Shown: positions 1 to 28,292, counted from the stretch's first letter. The stretch: 64,000 nucleotides of DNA from Diadophis punctatus similis (GCA_023053685.1 JALIGW010000022.1:755501-819500); one strand, 5' to 3'. The notes: generated by a model not told the origin, from the letters alone. Program-made: numbers and translations.

Positions 1-546
1 GCTAAGCTGGCCCCGGGGGGGGGCTCCTTCCAAGCAGGTCCTCCCTGGTGGGAAGGGTCCCGTCTTCCCAGGAATTAAGGCAATGTTTTGGGGTGGGTGA
101 GTGGGGGAGCCTGCCTCTTTGGGGATGAAGTCCCATGGGTGGGGCCCCCCATCCATGTGGCCCTTTGCCTCCCCTATTGGAGGCCCCTCCGGCTGGTCAA
201 AGGCCAGGGGTGGGAGGGGTCTTGGCTGAGCCGTTCTGGTTTCCTAAATAGCAGAGCATCTTCTGTCCTCGAGCATCAAATCAGCCCTGGAGACTTTATG
301 CCGGGACTCTTTGGGCGCTCTCTAATTTGGGGGTGCAGGAGGCGATCAATCACAGACCCCTCTGATCCATTGCCCCATAGCAAAGCTCCTTCAGGATGGG
401 AAGAGCGAGCCAGAGACGCAGGCAGGGCAGTTTCCTGGATCGGATCCATTTCGTACCCAAAGGTGACAGCCTGCTCGCTCTTGCAAGTGCCCCCCCTTGC
501 GGGAAGTGCAGATCCTTCTCCCCCCCCCCAAATCTGATTTTCCAAG

Positions 547-752
547 ACGGGATACCCAAAGGTGCTTTTCCAAATGGCAACTTGACACTTCTCCTTTTTT
601 TCTTTGAAAACGTTTCGCTTCCCATCCAAGAAGCTTCTTCACCATTAGGTGGTTCTCCTAGAAGAAGCTTCTTGGATGAGAAGCGAAACGTTTTCCAGGA
701 AAAAAGAAGTCCAGTTGCCTTTTGGGAAAGGCACCTTTGGGGCAACCAGGAC
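547..752. repeat. Inverted-repeat element, family D
   Basis: Two arms face each other around ~660. The left arm reads towards AAAACGTTTCGCTTCCCATC and AAGAAGCTTCTT. The right arm carries AAGAAGCTTCTTGGATGAG and GCGAAACGTTTTCC. The outer ends also pair (CAAAGGTGCTTTTCC against GGAAAGGCACCTTTG). Single arms recur at 51036-51127 and 62930-63030, so it is a dispersed, probably MITE-like family. Confidence 0.7.
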
Positions 753-1481
753 CTGAGGATTGAGAATCTCCATAGACACAAAGAGGAGATCACGGTGTCT
801 GCCAATGGCGGAACCAGCAGAGGAGACGGGAATCTGGTCTCCCAGGTCGGGGGTTTCAACCCTCACATCCGGTGAAACTGCCATGCTGCTGGGCTAGGCT
901 GCCTGGGGATGGTGGGACCTGTAGTCCAAGTGCCTGGAAGGCGGGGAAAGACAGATCTGAATTAATGGACAGGTAGATACATTTCTGGCTGGAAACAGCT
1001 GTGCAAGATCTCGGTCAGAGGGGAAATAATTTTTTTCCTCTGTCACTTGAAATCTTCACCCAGGAGTTGGCGGAAACATCAGAGCTGCAGTGCAGGTCTT
1101 CTCCTGCTGAGCTTCGGCCCCAGTAAAGTTGTCTATAACTCCAAGGGCCCCCATAAACCCCCAAGGGCCACTGGCTCAGGGGTCAATGAACTTCCAAGCA
1201 AGAAGGCCAAGATAAGCCTGCAGCCCCACCTTTGCCTGAAGGAGCAAATCTACCTGCCTGCTTTTCTCTGAAAAAGCCCAGGGTGGCGACTCTAAAAGGA
1301 TGAGCGGGAGAGGAAGCCACGTTACCTTTTGCGTCCAGGTAAAAAGGAAAAAAGGTGTGGACATTTTTCCTTGTGCGGTAGTTCTAGGAAATTTGAAATG
1401 TCAGCAGGGAGGAATGCCAAACAGACAAATGTGGTTTTCTCTTACTGCAGTGTTTTTCCAGCTCTAGCAACTTTTTCCCAG

Positions 1482-1594
1482 TTCTGGGATTTGAAGTCCA
1501 CACGTCTTAAAGCTGCCAAGGTTGGAGACCCTGACTCAGGAATTCTGGGATTTGAAGTCCACACGTCTTAAAGCTGCCAAGGTTGGAGACCCTG
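1482..1594 (+). repeat. Tandem duplication of a family B half-element (61-bp period)
   Basis: TTCTGGGATTTGAAGTCCAC starts at 1482 and again at 1543. About 52 bases of the two units are identical to the end of GGAGACCCTG. Both units are in the same orientation, unlike the usual inverted layout of this family. Confidence 0.75.
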
Positions 1595-2341
1595 CTTCAG
1601 AGCATTGCAACCAAAGTTGAGCCTGGAATGAATGATGTTTAAAAGCAGCTTTGCAAGGAACCCAACACCCGTCTCTTCTACCGTTTTTGAAACCAAATGC
1701 TGGTTGACTCACTTCAAAACAAGCTGCCCTTTTCCATCCAGTCCTTCTTCCTCTGCAATTGCGTTACCAGGAGGGGAACTGAAGACTAATTTGCTCTACT
1801 TTACTTATTTTGAATGGCGATTAAATCGGTCAGCTGGTTCTACGTCACAGTTGCTTGAGAAAACACAACGCCAGCGGCCACCTGGGAGGAAAGGGGCAGC
1901 CTTCCCTTCCTAGTACAAACTTTTCAAAACTTTCTCCTCCCCCCAAAGCTGCTTAGCACCCACCAAACGCAGAGGACACATCCATGGTGCCAGTTCCGGG
2001 AATGAGGAATTCTAGCTATAGCTGGACATCTCCCCCTCCCCGCCAAAGAGCTGGAGGGGCTTCCAGCAAGTCCTTCCTTCCCTGCCTGCTACAGCTCGCA
2101 GCCGGTCGGAAAGAACTGGATCCAGTGTTTGGGCGAGATCCAGTTCCCTGCAGCTGATTTAGGCAGCAACCTTTGTCTCTCCTCCGAGTTTTTCCCCTTT
2201 TAATAAGAAACTAGCAGAAAGGACACCCCCGAGCGAGCAGGACAGTCATGGCACTGGCATGAATTGCCAGTCGGAGAGCATGCCCCTGCCAGGCAGTTTT
2301 AGTGTGACATGTTGGTCCATTGGAGGGAGCACGGACTTAGG

Positions 2342-2436
2342 GACAGCAGACTTCAACTTCCAGAATTCCCCAGCCGGCATGGTAATGAACTTGAAGATGT
2401 ACAACTTCAATTCCCAGAATTGCCCCGCCGGCATAA
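2342..2436. repeat. Family B palindromic repeat, two direct half-units
   Basis: Two successive GACTTCAACTTCCAGAATTC-like halves (the second ACAACTTCAATTCCCAGAAT), each followed by a GCCGGCAT-type end. Confidence 0.55.
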
Positions 2437-2552
2437 CGTCTGTGGGATGCTACACCTATCGGGCACTGGCACATTAATTTCTAAAACTCATTTCCCATTT
2501 GCTCTCTTTCCATCTGGGGCCTCTGAAATGCCATCTTACCCATTTCAAATAT

Positions 2553-2595
2553 TAAAATAATGGAAGGGACCTTGGAGATCATCTAGTCCACACAC
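2553..2595 (-). mobile_element. CR1 LINE 3'-end scrap
   Basis: AATGGAAGGGACCTTGGAGA followed by TCATCTAGTCCA is the reverse complement of the terminal segment shared with the better copies at 8190-8728 and 59515-59893. Confidence 0.6.
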
Positions 2596-2895
2596 CTTCC
2601 CTCGAGCTGCAGCAAAGCAGAAGCATTAATCCCACCAAGGCAGCAACACGGAGCAGGGCACGTCGTTGGCACAGGCTGCCCATCTGTTCCCGTTCCTCTT
2701 CAGGCCTGGCAGTGGGCGGAGAGCCGCCTTCAGAGACCAGCCTGCCCAGATGTCTGATTGCAACCTTCGGTCAGGAGGAGCCGAGATGAGCCTTTGTGTG
2801 CCTGTCGGTTCCCGGTGAAGTTTGCTTAAGGTTCAAAAGTTGCCCCTGACAATGACATTTATGCACCCGAGGCAACGTCTGTTCTTCTACCTCTT

Positions 2896-2901
2896 TTTAT
2901 T
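2896..2901 (-). terminator. Candidate EML2 polyadenylation signal
   Basis: AATAAA on the minus strand, about 2.3 kb past the EML2 stop at 5227. I saw no canonical hexamer nearer the stop. If used, the 3' UTR would contain the GT microsatellite at 4018-4070, a family A element and a family B element. This is weak evidence; the true end could lie closer and use a variant signal. Confidence 0.3.
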
Positions 2902-3467
2902 GGATTGTATTCTTATTAAACAATTCCTAGCACACACACACCCCAGTACTTTTTCTTTGGAAAATACAAGACAGTCATGCTGTGGTCACTCTAAGTCCCC
3001 CCCCATGCCCCACAACACGTGGCCACTGGCCTGCAAGCCCCCTCAGCCCCGTGGCCCAAACCGGGAGGATGCCCAGTGCCAAAGACCCTCACCCTGGGCT
3101 GCAACTGTGACTGCTGACCCACCACCTCAGCTTTTCCCACAGCCCTGAATGCTCTTGGCTTCTCTGTAGACAATGTGGCCCCCCCTTTACAAATGGAGCC
3201 CCCCAGCCTTGCATGCCCAAGGGAAAGGGTCTTTGGCCCCCCTTCAGCATCAAGAGGAGCTCCTTTGGACAGAGGAGCAAATCCTGGCCCCTCCCCCACC
3301 CCACCTCCCAGCCTGCCTTCCTCCTCCTCAGGCCTGCTGGATCCCGTCTGAGGTGAGATCAAGGAAGCAGGAATTGGCCAGGTGGGAATGGCGGCTCCTT
3401 GCTCAGGGGCCTTTCAAGGCAGGCGGGAATCCCTGGAGGCCATTGAGGAGCCGGCATGGAAATGACG

Positions 3468-3845
3468 GGGTCCTCGACTTACGACCACATTTGAGCCCAG
3501 AATTTCTGTTGCTGAGTGAGACAGTTATTGACTTTTGCCCAATTTTACGACCGTTCTCGTCATGGTTGCTAAGTGAACCACTGCGATTGTTACGTCAGTC
3601 ACATGGTCAGTAAGTGAATCTGGCTTCCCCATTGATTTTGCTGGTCAGAAGGTTGCAAAAGGGGATCACGTGACCCCACGACTGTCATAAATATGAGCCG
3701 GTTGCCAAGTGCCTGAATTTTGATCATGTGACCATGGGGATGCTGCAATGGTCATAAGTCTGAAAACTGGTCATAAGTCACTTTTTTCAGTGCCGTTGTA
3801 ACTTCGAATGGTCACTGAACAAATCGTTGTAAGTTGAGGACTCCT
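3468..3845 (+). mobile_element. Family A inverted-terminal-repeat element (MITE-like), full copy
   Basis: Starts GTCCTCGACTTACGACC and ends in the inverse, GTTGTAAGTTGAGGACT. The interior (TTTCTGTTGCTGAGTGAGAC, GATCACGTGACC, CATAAGTCACTTTTTTCAGT) is shared with nine other copies in this window. There is no coding capacity, so it is a non-autonomous DNA element of unassigned superfamily. Confidence 0.75.
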
Positions 3846-4016
3846 CCTATGTTCCCGTGGATTGGGGAAGCTGGAGTGCTCTGGCCAAGGGGGTGGGGGA
3901 TTCGAGAGTGGGAGGCAGGCGGAAGGAAGGAAAGGGGAGGGGAGGGGAATGCCAGGAGGGGCTCCTTGTCTGACCAAGCCCCTTTGGACCCTGCCAAGAG
4001 CACACTGGGCAGTCAC

Positions 4017-4017
<1 letters not shown>

Positions 4018-4070
<53 letters not shown>
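4018..4070 (+). repeat. (GT)n microsatellite
   Basis: About 26 uninterrupted GT units. It may fall in the EML2 3' UTR if the distal polyA signal is used. Confidence 0.95.
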
Positions 4071-4072
<2 letters not shown>

Positions 4073-4217
4073 CACAATGCTGCCATCACAAAAAAAGTGA
4101 AACAAGTAGCCTGAGGATGCAAGAGAAGTGGAGGCTGGGCGTTGCTGTCTCTGCTCCTGGATTGCTCCCCCTCCTCCCCATGGCAGATCAACACTGGGGG
4201 CAAAGCTAATCCCAGGA

Positions 4218-4326
4218 CAGGGGTCTCCAATCTTGACCATTTTAAGACTTGTGGGCTTTAAGTCCCAGAATTCCTCAGCCAGCTCTGCAGTCTTAAAAGT
4301 TGTCATGGCTGGAGACCCCGTCCCAG
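4218..4326. repeat. Family B palindromic repeat
   Basis: Arms CAGGGGTCTCCAATCTTG...AAGTCCCAGAATTC and the inverse ending GGCTGGAGACCCCG flank a short centre near AGCCAGCTCTGC. Confidence 0.65.
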
Positions 4327-5226
4327 AAACCATCTCAGGCTTCCATCTCATCTGGGGTCAAACAGTGGGCGGCTGCACCTGTGCCACGCAGCATTGTTTT
4401 TCCCTGGGAGGAGGCCAGGGTGGGGGGAGAGGGGCAGAGACCCCACCTCTCTTTGTCCCAGCAAGGTAGCTTTTGCCCACCCTCCATGGATTCGGACCGA
4501 GCAGCTGGGAGGCAGAAGAGGCAGATAAACTGCACCAGGCCCAAAGGGGAGAGCAAGTCCAGGCTCCTGCCCCTCCCCTCCCCTCCCTCTCCCCACCCAG
4601 GGAAGGTGTGGAAGGGCAGCCTCTGGGGCAGGACAGGCTGCCCATAAACTGGCCTCCCCTCCGAGACCCTCAGGACTGCGGCCACCCCCTTTTCACAGAT
4701 TGCAGGAAAAACAAACCGAATTACAAGAAGGAATCCAGGAACCCAACTGGCTTACATTCATAGTGCAAACTTGCCCCAAAGCATCCGAGGGGAGTCGGAA
4801 AGAAACCAGAGGGCTTCAGCTGTTCCTGCCAGGCTCTCTTGAACCCGAGGCCAAGAGAGCACCAGGCTCTGCCCTGGCTGGGAGGGGGGGGATTTGTGCC
4901 CCCTCCCCCTCCGCTCTTCCTCAACTCCCTCACATTCTCAGCCTGTGCAACCTTCTGCCTTTAAATATAGATATATAGAGATCGATCTAGATATATATTA
5001 TCATTATTCATATAGGGATTTCTGTAAATATAGCTGCCCACAATCTCTTTAAGTGCCTCTTTCCGTCTCAGCCACTAGCCCCCCCTCCCCTTCCCCTGAG
5101 TATTAAACCCTCCCCAAAGCGTTTAACAGGATGCAACCCCCAGCCCACCCCTCTCCCACCTATGCAGCTCCTGCCCCACAAGCCCCACCACCGAGGCAGC
5201 CCCGCTGGCCACCTCCCCCCTCCCCC

Positions 5227-22011
<16,785 letters not shown>

Positions 22012-22577
22012 GCCGGCCCCGCGCCCGAGCCCCCGCCCCCGCCCCCTCCACCCCGGGTTGCTCTCCCGGCGCCCGCCCGTCCGTCCTCCGCGGTCCCCTG
22101 CCCGCCCGCCCGCCTCCCGTTGCTATGGCAACCCACCTCTCTCCTGCATCCTGCTGGCCGGGGATGCCGAAGCTCTGGCCAAGACCCCCCGGCTGGGCTG
22201 CCCTCCTTGCGCGGCCCCGTCCAACCAGCCGAGCGCCCACCCGCCGACCCGCAGGCACCGGGCAGCCCTACCTTCGGCTCCTTCCGAGCCCCACCCACCA
22301 GCCGCGGAGCTCCTCCTGCTTCCCTTCCCCATCTTCACCCCTCGAGCCTCTCGCCGCTTCCCTGCACTCCGGTGCCCCCCCTCCCCCGCCAAGCCCCACC
22401 TCGACCGCGCGAGACTGGCTGGCAACTTCGGCCCTTCCAGGCTCCGGCTCGGCTCCCTCTCTCTGGGTCCCAGGCTTCCCCCTCTCCTCCCCTCCTCCCC
22501 TCCTCCAAGTTTCATTCCGGCGATTGCTGGCCAGGCTCCTCGGCCCTTCCTGCCCTTCTCAACCCAAACTATTTGTC

Positions 22578-23237
22578 TCCTTCCTTCCCTCCCCTTCCTT
22601 CCTCTCCTTCCTCTCCTTCTTTCCTTCCCTCCCCTTCCCTCCTTCCCTTCCTTCCTTCCTTCTTTCCTTCCCTTCCCTCCTTCCCTTCCTCCCTTCCCTC
22701 CTCTCCTTCTTTCCTTCCCTCCCCTTCTTTACTTCGTTCCTTCCTTTCCTCCCCTCCCTTCCTTCCTTTTCTTCCCTTCCCCTCCCTCCTTCCTTTCCTC
22801 CCCTCCCCTCCTCCTTTCTCTCCCTCCTTTCCCTCCTTCCCCTTCTTTCCTTCTTTCCTTCCTTCCCTCCACTTCCTTCCTTCTTTCCTGCCTTCCTTCC
22901 CTCCCCTCCCCTCCTTCCCTTCCTTTCTTTCCCTCCCTCCTTCCTTCCTTCCCTTCCTTCCTTCCCTTCCATCCCCTTCCTTCCCTTCCCTTCCCTCCCC
23001 TCCCCTCCCCTTCCTTCCCTCCCCTTCCTTCCTAATCCTTCCCTCCTTCCTTCCTCTCCTTCTTTCCTTCCTTCCTTTTCTTCCTAATCCCTTCCCTCCC
23101 TCCTTCCCTTTCCTTCGTTCCTTCCCTCTCCTCTCCTCTCCTCTCCTCCTCTCCTTCCTTCCCTCCCCTTCCTTCCTTCCTTCCTTCCTTCCTTCCTTCC
23201 TTCCTTCCTTCCTTCCTTCCTTCCTTCCCTCCATTCT
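22578..23237 (+). repeat. ~660-bp polypyrimidine tract (CCTT/CCCT degenerate satellite)
   Basis: Nearly pure C/T on the plus strand, with mixed CTTCC, CCCTT and CCTCC units and an exact (CCTT)n block at about 23170-23230. Only scattered purines interrupt it. The long open frames across it in several frames are artefacts of the composition. It lies just upstream of the EML2 CpG promoter. Confidence 0.95.
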
Positions 23238-24304
23238 CAGTCTCTTCCAATTCTCTCCCTGCTCCCCAATCTGATTTCCCTAAACCCCATGGGGCAAAAT
23301 TCTGAAGCCAATCCAGGGGTGCTCAAGCCTTTCCGAGCACGTACAGAGTGCCCACCATTGAGAACTGTTTTGCCTTACTCCAGGCAGGAGTCTGTCTGTT
23401 CCTCCTGGTTTGGTCCCTGGATGTACTTTTAAGGTTGCATTGATTGGCTGCACAAAATGCCTTTAGCACTAAAACCAAAAGGCTCCCTCCACGTTCCTGG
23501 CTGGCCCAGAGCGACCCAGAGGAAGGGCAAGGCTGCCCTCATAATGACTGCAGATGTTCCTAAATATGTGAGCCGAATACTTACCTTCAGGGGATTTATA
23601 GGAATGACATAAGAGGGAATTGCAGGCAGGACAACTAATCAATCGGGCAGCTTAGCCCTTTTCCAAGGGAGTGATGCATTTCTATTTTTATTTCTCTGTC
23701 CTCTTGCAACAGTTAGGCGTGGTTGGCACGACAACACTGAAGTGCTTCCCTTGCGTTTCTCTCCAGCTGCCCATGAAACAGATGTGGAGGGGATAAATAT
23801 TTCATGGCCATCAAAGATTGAGGAGTCCGGCTCCCATTCCAGGCCGCTGCTCTTCACTTGAGCAATGGCGGTTCAGCAGACCCCTCCCCCGCTGCAGCAT
23901 CCCAGATTCTCCCGGCTTCCAAAGCAGGTGGCTGAGCTGGGATTGGCTTCTCTGTTCCCGGAGCTGCTTCTGCCGGCTCTCCAGGTGGTGCTCTGACCCT
24001 GAAGGTTGACTGCCTTTGTGATCCCGCCTGCCCTTGGAATGGAGAGCGGTTCTAAGTTCCCAGCGGGTCCCTCCCCCTGGGCAGAGCCAGCTTGTGCCAA
24101 GGCTGTCCTCCCCCTCCCTGGGAAGAATGCCAGGCAGTCCTGGACCTGTGCAGGAAGCTCTCCTGTCAGCCCTGCAGGCTCCCTTTTAGGCAGGAAACGG
24201 AACGTGAGGGCATGGAGGGGCCACATGGGTTTTTAATGAGTTCAATACTAAAGGAGTTCACTTGAAAATAGCTTTTCTGGGGTGGGGGGGGCAGTCTTCG
24301 GCTT
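23238..24304. other. Interval between EML2 promoter tract and kelch-like stop
   Basis: Unique-looking sequence with no coding content, probably the kelch-like 3' UTR plus spacer. Minus-strand polyA hexamers at 24232-24237 (ATTAAA) and 23687-23692 (AATAAA) are the candidate ends. Confidence 0.4.
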
Positions 24305-26786
24305 CTACAACTCCCCACCGGTTGAGGGTCTCCGTGGTGCCAGGTCAGGAGGAGGAGGGGGCTCCTTTTCACTCATCTCCGAGGAGAGCTGGGGCTCTGC
24401 TATCCCCACAGCCACCCGGCTTGCGGAGGTGTCTTGCGTGAGCGACCTCAGCTTGGCTATTGGCACCTTCAGGGTCACACACTTGAGCACCCTGCGCACA
24501 ATCGTTCCTTGGCTGGTGAGGTTCTCTGGGTACTGGGTCCAGGCGGCTTCGCCATGTTGCCAGTGGTAGATGGCGTCGTGGGTTCTGGAGGTGCAGACGC
24601 CGCCAATCACGTAAATCCTCCCTTGGAAGGAAGTGGCGCCGGCAAAGGCCAGGGGCACGGGCAGGGAAGGGATGGCCACCTCTCTGCTTATGATGCCATC
24701 TTCCTGCATGAAGAAACATTTCGAGGTGCAAGGAAGAAGTTGGCTGAACCTCCGGTTGGGGTACGGTTGGGTGACCTTCCTGGAAAAGAAGCCCCCGATG
24801 ACACAGATCCCGGCCTCCGTGGTGACCGCAGCAGCCCCGTGGAGGCTAAACTCGAGCGGCACCTGCGCCCAGGTATCCAGGTGGATGTCGTAGATAAGAA
24901 GGCCTTTGTAGACCACTTCATCGGAGTCAGCGTCGCCACCTATTAAGTAGAGCTTGCTTTTGTATGGCGCGGAGGCGGAGAAGCGCAGGACGATGGGCAG
25001 GCTGGCGATGGAGGCCCACAGCTGCTGGGCCACATCAAAGCTCTCGGCCGAGGCCAGGGGGCCGGCATCGTTCCAGCCGCTCAGGGCGAAAAGCTTCTGC
25101 TTGCAGGTTAAGAACATGTGGACGGAGCGGGGCGTTGACATGGCAGGGAGCTCGGTCCAGCGGTCGGCCAGAGAGTTGTACTCGTGCAGCGCAGAGGAAT
25201 AGGAGCCGTCGGCGTGTTTCCCTCCGGAGATGTAGAGCCTCTGGTCCAGCACGGAGCAGCCAGGGAGGGCCACCAGTTCCAAGGCTGGCAGCTTCGTCCT
25301 GGATCCGCTGGTCGGATTCAGGCACTCCATGTAGCAGTCCATGTCCTCGCTGACCGAGAGGATGTCCCTCAAACGGGGTACTTTGATGCAGACGATCTTC
25401 TCCTTGTACATGCCCTGGCGGAGCCTCCCGCTCACCTGCAGCCTCCCTGCTCCGTCCAGGTCCTGCCACCGGACCTCCAGCTGCTGACCCAGCAGCTCTG
25501 CCCACGCCTGCACCTGGGCAACCTCCTCCTGGGACAGGAGGGGGAAGCGAACACACCCAAGGAGCATCTTCAGCACTGGAAGGCGCTTGCTGGGCTCAGC
25601 CCTCACCCACCGCTGTGCGGCCCGGAAGACCTCCATCTCGGAGGCCACCACCAGGTGGTCCGAGGAGAGGATGCAGGTCAGGGCCCTCAGGTCGAGCTGC
25701 AGGAAGTCCTGGTGTTCCAAGAGGAGGCCAAAGTGGAGGCCCAGGTAGCGCAGCGCCCCGTGCAGCAGGGCCGGGTGGTTGTGATCGTGGCCCAGCATGT
25801 AAAGGCGAAGGCAGTTCTCTGAGGAAATCCTCTCCATCAGGAATCTGTTGGGGGAGGGGGGATGGAAAGAAAGATCACTGGAGAAGTTGGCAGGAGAAAC
25901 CCCTCCCCTCCCCCCCAAAAAACAGAAGATGGGAGGAGATCGAAGGCCAGGACGGTCTGGGCTACCTGCTGATGAGCGTCAGCGCTGGGCTGAGCTGCAG
26001 CCGGCTGGCCGCGACGAAGAGCTCCTCAGCGCTTCCCGGACTGAAGGCCAGCTCCCCCGAGTAGAGGTAGCCCAAGAGGTTCTGGAGGACGGAGGGGTCC
26101 ATGTCCTCCAGAAGGACCTCCCCATCCTGGGACTCCTTGAAGCCGCTTGTGAAGACAGCCTGGAAGTAGGGGCTGATGGAAGCCAAGAGGGCCCTGCGTG
26201 GGGAGCAGAGACGGTGGGGTTAGCCGTGGGCATCCTGCCCCAAGCCCTGCCCAGCTGGGGGATGCCAAGACACACCTGTTGCAAGGGAACCTCTTCCCTC
26301 CGGCGATCAACGTGGCATCGCAGAGTTCCGGCCGGTGATGCAGATGCTTCAGACCTGGGGGGTGGAGGGAGTGGAGGATGGCGAGAATATCTTTCTTCCA
26401 TGGGGGAGGAAAGAGGCGCTCTGAACCCTTCCTCCCTTTTTTCTGTTGATAGGAAATTCCTCAGGATTTCCCGCTGTTGGGGCAGGGGGAGTGGAAGGAA
26501 GGGGGGAAAGGCAGGATGAAAGGAGGAACTCCCAGGTGGGGAGGGGGCTTCCCTTCTGTTCAGCCTCACCCCCTTCTGTCCCTGCTGTTTGGGAAGTTTA
26601 AGGATGACCTCAGGGAGGAGGGCATCGAAATGGCAAGAAGGTTCCTGGCTGCTCCGCTGGTCACTTCCTACCTCTAGAGCTGAGATCGGCAACCAAAGAC
26701 CCACCTTGGCTGAAACAAGCTTTGAGAGACACGGCTGCCTCTGGCTCTTCATCGTTGGCCCCGTCTTCTTCGGATGGATCCATCAT
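24305..26786 (-). CDS. Kelch-like BTB-BACK-kelch protein (4 coding exons, 642 aa)
   Basis: This is a likely substrate adaptor of a CUL3 E3 ubiquitin ligase, judged from its domain order. Coding exons: 26786-26705, 26354-26276, 26193-25966, 25844-24305; all are GT-AG and in phase. The BTB domain is at residues ~30-130 (HRPELCDATLIAGGKRFPCN, then ALLASISPYFQAVFTSGFKE). BACK follows at ~131-250 (LRLYMLGHDHNHPALLHGAL). Kelch blades occupy ~330-590, with LYISGG, LFALSG, LYLIGG, ICVIGG and IYVIGG starts. A proline-rich tail ends the protein (EKEPPPPPDLAPRRPSTGGE). Two ATGs are adjacent at 26786 and 26783, and I chose the first. Length is normal for a KLHL protein. I could not assign the paralogue. 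It lies head to tail between FBXO27-like and EML2. Minus-strand ATTAAA at 24232-24237 and AATAAA at 23687-23692 are possible polyA signals. Confidence 0.9.
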
Positions 26787-26999
26787 GGCTCAAGTCTGGA
26801 GCACCGAGGCTGCTCTCTCTCTGGGCCCGTTGGTTTTTGGTTGCCCCAGAGGGTCCTCCCAACCCACCTTCTCCTGCCCCCTCAAGATCTCCTGAGAGGT
26901 ACCTGCAGAAAAGGTGGTGGGGTTTCCAAGGCAGCCCCCACCTCACAATGGGGGCCAAAACATCCTGAACCCCACCCTCAACCCCTGGACCCAATGCAT

Positions 27000-27566
27000 C
27001 TTGGCCTCCCAGTATCCAGAGCAGGTCAGAATCCTGATGAGGCTCCCTCTGGCTTCTTCTTACGCCTGTTTGGGAAGTCGGACACTTCTCTCCACCATGG
27101 CATTGGACCTAGGTATCTCCGAGACCGCCTGCTGCCACAAACTGCCTCCCATCGACCAGTGCGCTCCCACAGAGAGGGCCTCCTCGGGGTGCCATCAGCC
27201 AAGCAGTATAGGCTGGTGACACCCAGGGGGAGGGCCTTCTCTGTGGGAGCACCCACCCTCTGGAACCAGCTCCCTCCAGATTTAAGAACCATTCATGACC
27301 TGGCCACCTTCCGCCGTGCCCTCAAGACGTACTATTTTTATCAAGCCGGGCTGGCGTGAACAAGTTTTTGGGGTTTTTAAGATTTTATCAAATTTTACCA
27401 AATTTTAATTATATTGTCTTAAATTAGGGCCATATCGAATATTTTCTTTTAAATGTATTTATATTTTAATGTTTATATTGTATTTTTACTTGGCTGTTCA
27501 CCGCCCTGAGTCCCCGGAGAAGGGCGGTATATAAATTTTAAAATAAAAAATAAAAAATAAATAAAA
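27000..27566 (+). mobile_element. L2-like LINE 3' end, decayed
   Basis: Remnant coding text parallels the copy at 17890 (GLGPRYL-type segment, RPVRSHREGLL, GRAFSVGAPTLWNQLPPDLR, FRRALKTY), with a frame break near 27100. The 3' end CACCGCCCTGAGTCCCCGGA, GGGCGGTATATAA and an A-rich tail matches the same family. Confidence 0.8.
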
Positions 27567-28290
27567 ATGGAGGTACTGGAATCCCCTTCCCAGATTGGCC
27601 TTCAACTTTGTCCTCTGGAAAAGGGCTTCTTTTGTGACAGCCCCTATGATGTGCCCCCAAAGGCCGAGTGTTTGTTTCTATGGACATAAAGTGCAGAGCT
27701 GGTTATAGCTTACAATTCTTTGTGCAATTCCTTGCACAACTACATTGGGGAAATGTTGTGTGTGTGTGTGTGTTTGTGAACCCTCCCAACTTGGTCAGTT
27801 AGAAAAGAGACTCTCAAATCTGTTGTTAACGAAAGTTACACTTTACTGAAGCCAAGTGGTTACAAAGAAGCAAAGCCGGATCTGAAGTTTTGCACCCAAA
27901 GCATCTGGTTAATTTTCGCTTCTCCCCACTGTCCTCCTGGTTATCTTAAACTGTCCAATTATATCCAAAGAAATTGTTTTGGTAACGGTCCCTGGGCTTG
28001 GCAGGCTGGATGGTCTCACATCCCCTTCCATGACCTTGGAACAGCCAGCGGGTCCCACAAGAGGGCACAAAGAGTAGTTTCAGTTCCCGTTATCCCAGCC
28101 TCCCCCTCCCTGCAGCTCCCTCCCTCCATTGCTTATGGCAGACTGGCATCTGACGAAGCATGGCTGGCATAGGAGGATGGCGGTCCTGACAGGGTGTGCG
28201 TGCGCATATGCGTGCCTGTAGGAATTGACTGGAGCTTTCAAAGCCTTTTAAGGAGCTCAACCCTTTTCTCAACATTATTTGTTAAATAGT
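27567..28290. other. Intergenic sequence, kelch-like to FBXO27-like
   Basis: No gene is supported. There is a short GT run near 27761-27772 and some pyrimidine-rich text at 28095-28130. Nothing else was recognised. Confidence 0.4.
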
Positions 28291-28292
28291 GC

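Larger units (their letters stand above)
1..2895. other. Intergenic sequence downstream of EML2
   Basis: No coding sequence is supported here. It holds an inverted-repeat element at 547-752, a tandem duplication at 1482-1594, family B halves near 2345-2435 and a CR1 scrap at 2553-2595. The rest is unique sequence in which I see nothing specific. Confidence 0.5.
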
